This document shows, piece after piece, positions 3,756-5,168 of a DNA stretch of 5,168 bases; position 1 is the first letter of the stretch; every line of letters starts with the position of its first letter. Below the pieces are notes generated by a model. It had not been told where the DNA came from. It saw only the letters and a list, made by a program, of their open reading frames with translations, and searched no databases. This DNA comes from Desulfurococcales archaeon (GTDB taxonomy: Archaea > Thermoproteota > Thermoprotei_A > Sulfolobales > AG1). The stretch is from assembly GCA_026990885.1 (NCBI GenBank), contig JALXCO010000195.1, positions 1 through 5,168 of the forward strand. Reading direction: 5' to 3'. Both the position numbers and the translations under genes were made by a program.

Positions 3756-5168
3756 ATGGAAAATAAGAAAGAACCTCTAGTAATATTTGTTGATAAAACC
3801 CCCGATATAAAGAACCTAAAGAATATAGTAGGAGGTAAAGGAATAGGACTGTTTGAAATAGTTAATTTAGGGCTTGATACACCTCAAGCATTTATCATTA
3901 CCTCAGTAGCTTTTCGATATTTTCTAGAGCATAATAGGATTAAGTCGAAAATCGATCAAATACTGAAAAGCATAGATCGGGATTTAATAGATAAGGTAGA
4001 ATATATAGATAAGATATCATCTTCGATCAAAGAGATCATAGTTAATTCCAGTATTTCAAGCGATCTTGAGGATCTGATAGTCACCAGCTATAGAGAGCTA
4101 TGCGGCAAAAGTGAATGTAGGGTTGCTGTAAGATCATCAGCCATAAGTGAAGACGCTAAGGACGCTTCATTTGCTGGTCAGCATGATTCCTATTTAAATG
4201 TTATAGGTTCCAGAGAGGTTATCGATAAGATAAAGAAGGTTTGGGCATCTATCTATAATCCTAGAGCTATAGTCTATAGAGTGGAGAAGGGTATAGATTT
4301 CGATGAGGAAATTGCGGTAATTATTCAAAAGATGGTTGATGCTAGAACCTCTGGCGTTGTTTTCAGCCTTAACCCCATTAACGGTGATCGATCAGTTATA
4401 GTTATAGAAAGTATTTGGGGCTTGGGAGAACTAGCCGTAAGGGGTGAGGTAACGCCAGATAGGTTTGTTGTTAGCAAGAAGGACTTCAAGATTCAAGACA
4501 GGTTTATATCTCATAAAGATAAAATGATGGTGTTTGACTATTCATCGAACTCGAATAAGGTAATTGATCTTGAAGACAAAGTAGCTAAAGCTCCAAGCCT
4601 AACCGATGATGAAATAACAGCTATAGCCAGGCTAGCCCTTAAACTGGAGCAGAAACTGGGTTACAGTGTTGATGTTGAATGGGCCATCGATAATAATGGA
4701 AACATATATGTTCTTCAAGTAAGGCCCGAAACTGTGTGGGGCTCTAAAGATAAAAACGATAGAGGCAAAAACAATGCTGATTCAACACAGAATAAGGAGA
4801 AGAGAGTATTTAAAGGAGTGCCAGCATCCCCTGGTAGAGCGATCGGTAGAGCTGTTATTCTTAAATCTATAGCTGATGCTGGCAACGTAGATTTCCGTGA
4901 AGGTGACGTACTGGTGACTTTAATGACCGACCCTGACTGGGTGCCTATAATGAGAAAGGCGTCCGCAATAGTCACTGAGAAAGGAGGCATGACTAGCCAT
5001 GCGGCTATTACATCTAGAGAGCTTGGCATTCCCGCAGTCGTGGGTGTGAAGGATATAACTAAGCATCTGGTTTCAGGCGAAACAGTTATTGTTGATGGAT
5101 CTACAGGTGTTGTAGAGGTTGTCGAAGGCGACTCATTAAGTGGGTTTGGCGCGTCTCAAAGTATGGGT
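3756..5168 (+). CDS. ppsA: Phosphoenolpyruvate synthase (pyruvate, water dikinase), 3'-truncated by window
   Basis: The first 471 codons of a PEP synthase, which converts pyruvate, ATP and water to PEP, AMP and phosphate for gluconeogenesis. The frame is open to the window end, with a stop codon (TAG) immediately before the ATG. The N-terminal nucleotide-binding domain shows GGKG (residues 26-29), AVRSSAISEDAKDASFAGQH with Arg126, SGVVFSLNP, ESIWGLGELAVRGEVTPDRF, and the closing DVEWAID and QVRPE with Arg323. A Lys/Asp/Asn-rich linker (about 328-346) leads to the swivelling phosphohistidine domain: GVPASPGRAIG, then the GGMTSHAA motif with the phosphorylated His415, and LGIPAVVG. The PEP/pyruvate-binding TIM barrel expected next in full-length enzymes (about 800 residues) would lie beyond the window, so it cannot be confirmed. 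Without it the gene could be a split PEP synthase subunit or a related dikinase-like phosphotransferase. PEP synthase is the best reading. Confidence 0.92.
   Translation, partial: MENKKEPLVIFVDKTPDIKNLKNIVGGKGIGLFEIVNLGLDTPQAFIITSVAFRYFLEHNRIKSKIDQILKSIDRDLIDKVEYIDKISSSIKEIIVNSSISSDLEDLIVTSYRELCGKSECRVAVRSSAISEDAKDASFAGQHDSYLNVIGSREVIDKIKKVWASIYNPRAIVYRVEKGIDFDEEIAVIIQKMVDARTSGVVFSLNPINGDRSVIVIESIWGLGELAVRGEVTPDRFVVSKKDFKIQDRFISHKDKMMVFDYSSNSNKVIDLEDKVAKAPSLTDDEITAIARLALKLEQKLGYSVDVEWAIDNNGNIYVLQVRPETVWGSKDKNDRGKNNADSTQNKEKRVFKGVPASPGRAIGRAVILKSIADAGNVDFREGDVLVTLMTDPDWVPIMRKASAIVTEKGGMTSHAAITSRELGIPAVVGVKDITKHLVSGETVIVDGSTGVVEVVEGDSLSGFGASQSMG

Noticed and set aside
4715..5029. Minus-strand open frame of 104 codons
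   Set aside because: It is antisense to the conserved phosphohistidine domain of PEP synthase and has no recognisable product.
1..5168. tRNA, rRNA, CRISPR array, insertion sequence or toxin-antitoxin pair
   Set aside because: I saw no cloverleaf, regularly spaced repeats, transposase-like protein or paired small genes; the window is almost fully occupied by the listed genes.

Overview
The window looks like a densely packed stretch of a hyperthermophilic crenarchaeal (Thermoproteota) chromosome. The evidence is a group II chaperonin (thermosome), a eukaryote-like Sec61-beta subunit, a Fap7/AK6-type adenylate kinase, an ESCRT-III/CdvB-type protein, archaeal TATA-like promoters, few strong Shine-Dalgarno sites, and heavy use of AGA/AGG and ATA codons in a moderately AT-rich background. 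The ESCRT-III gene argues against Thermoproteales, which lack this division machinery, and fits Desulfurococcales, Acidilobales or Sulfolobales. I cannot name the genus from the sequence alone.

Layout: the C-terminal part of a thermosome subunit (1-746, +) meets, tail to tail, a three-gene minus-strand cluster. In transcription order this cluster is secG/Sec61-beta (2083-1907), an unrecognised protein of 138-142 aa (1830-1402) and the AK6/Fap7 kinase (1379-762). A short-chain dehydrogenase/reductase (2226-2951, +) diverges from secG across a promoter-bearing gap of about 140 bp and converges on an ESCRT-III/CdvB paralogue (3594-2971, -). A 161-bp gap then separates the ESCRT-III gene from a divergent phosphoenolpyruvate synthase gene (3756 onward, +), which runs off the end of the window. 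That gap holds a repeat cluster, a good TATA box, and a possible 35-residue single-span membrane protein.

Most genes are housekeeping: protein folding, protein secretion, ribosome maturation/nucleotide metabolism, cell division or membrane remodelling, and gluconeogenesis. I see no mobile element, CRISPR array, tRNA or rRNA. I found no clear new multi-gene system. The points most worth a second look are the small membrane ORF and repeats ahead of the PEP synthase gene, the unrecognised gene inside the secG-AK6 cluster, the SDR with unusual cofactor and active-site motifs, and the short ESCRT-III paralogue.
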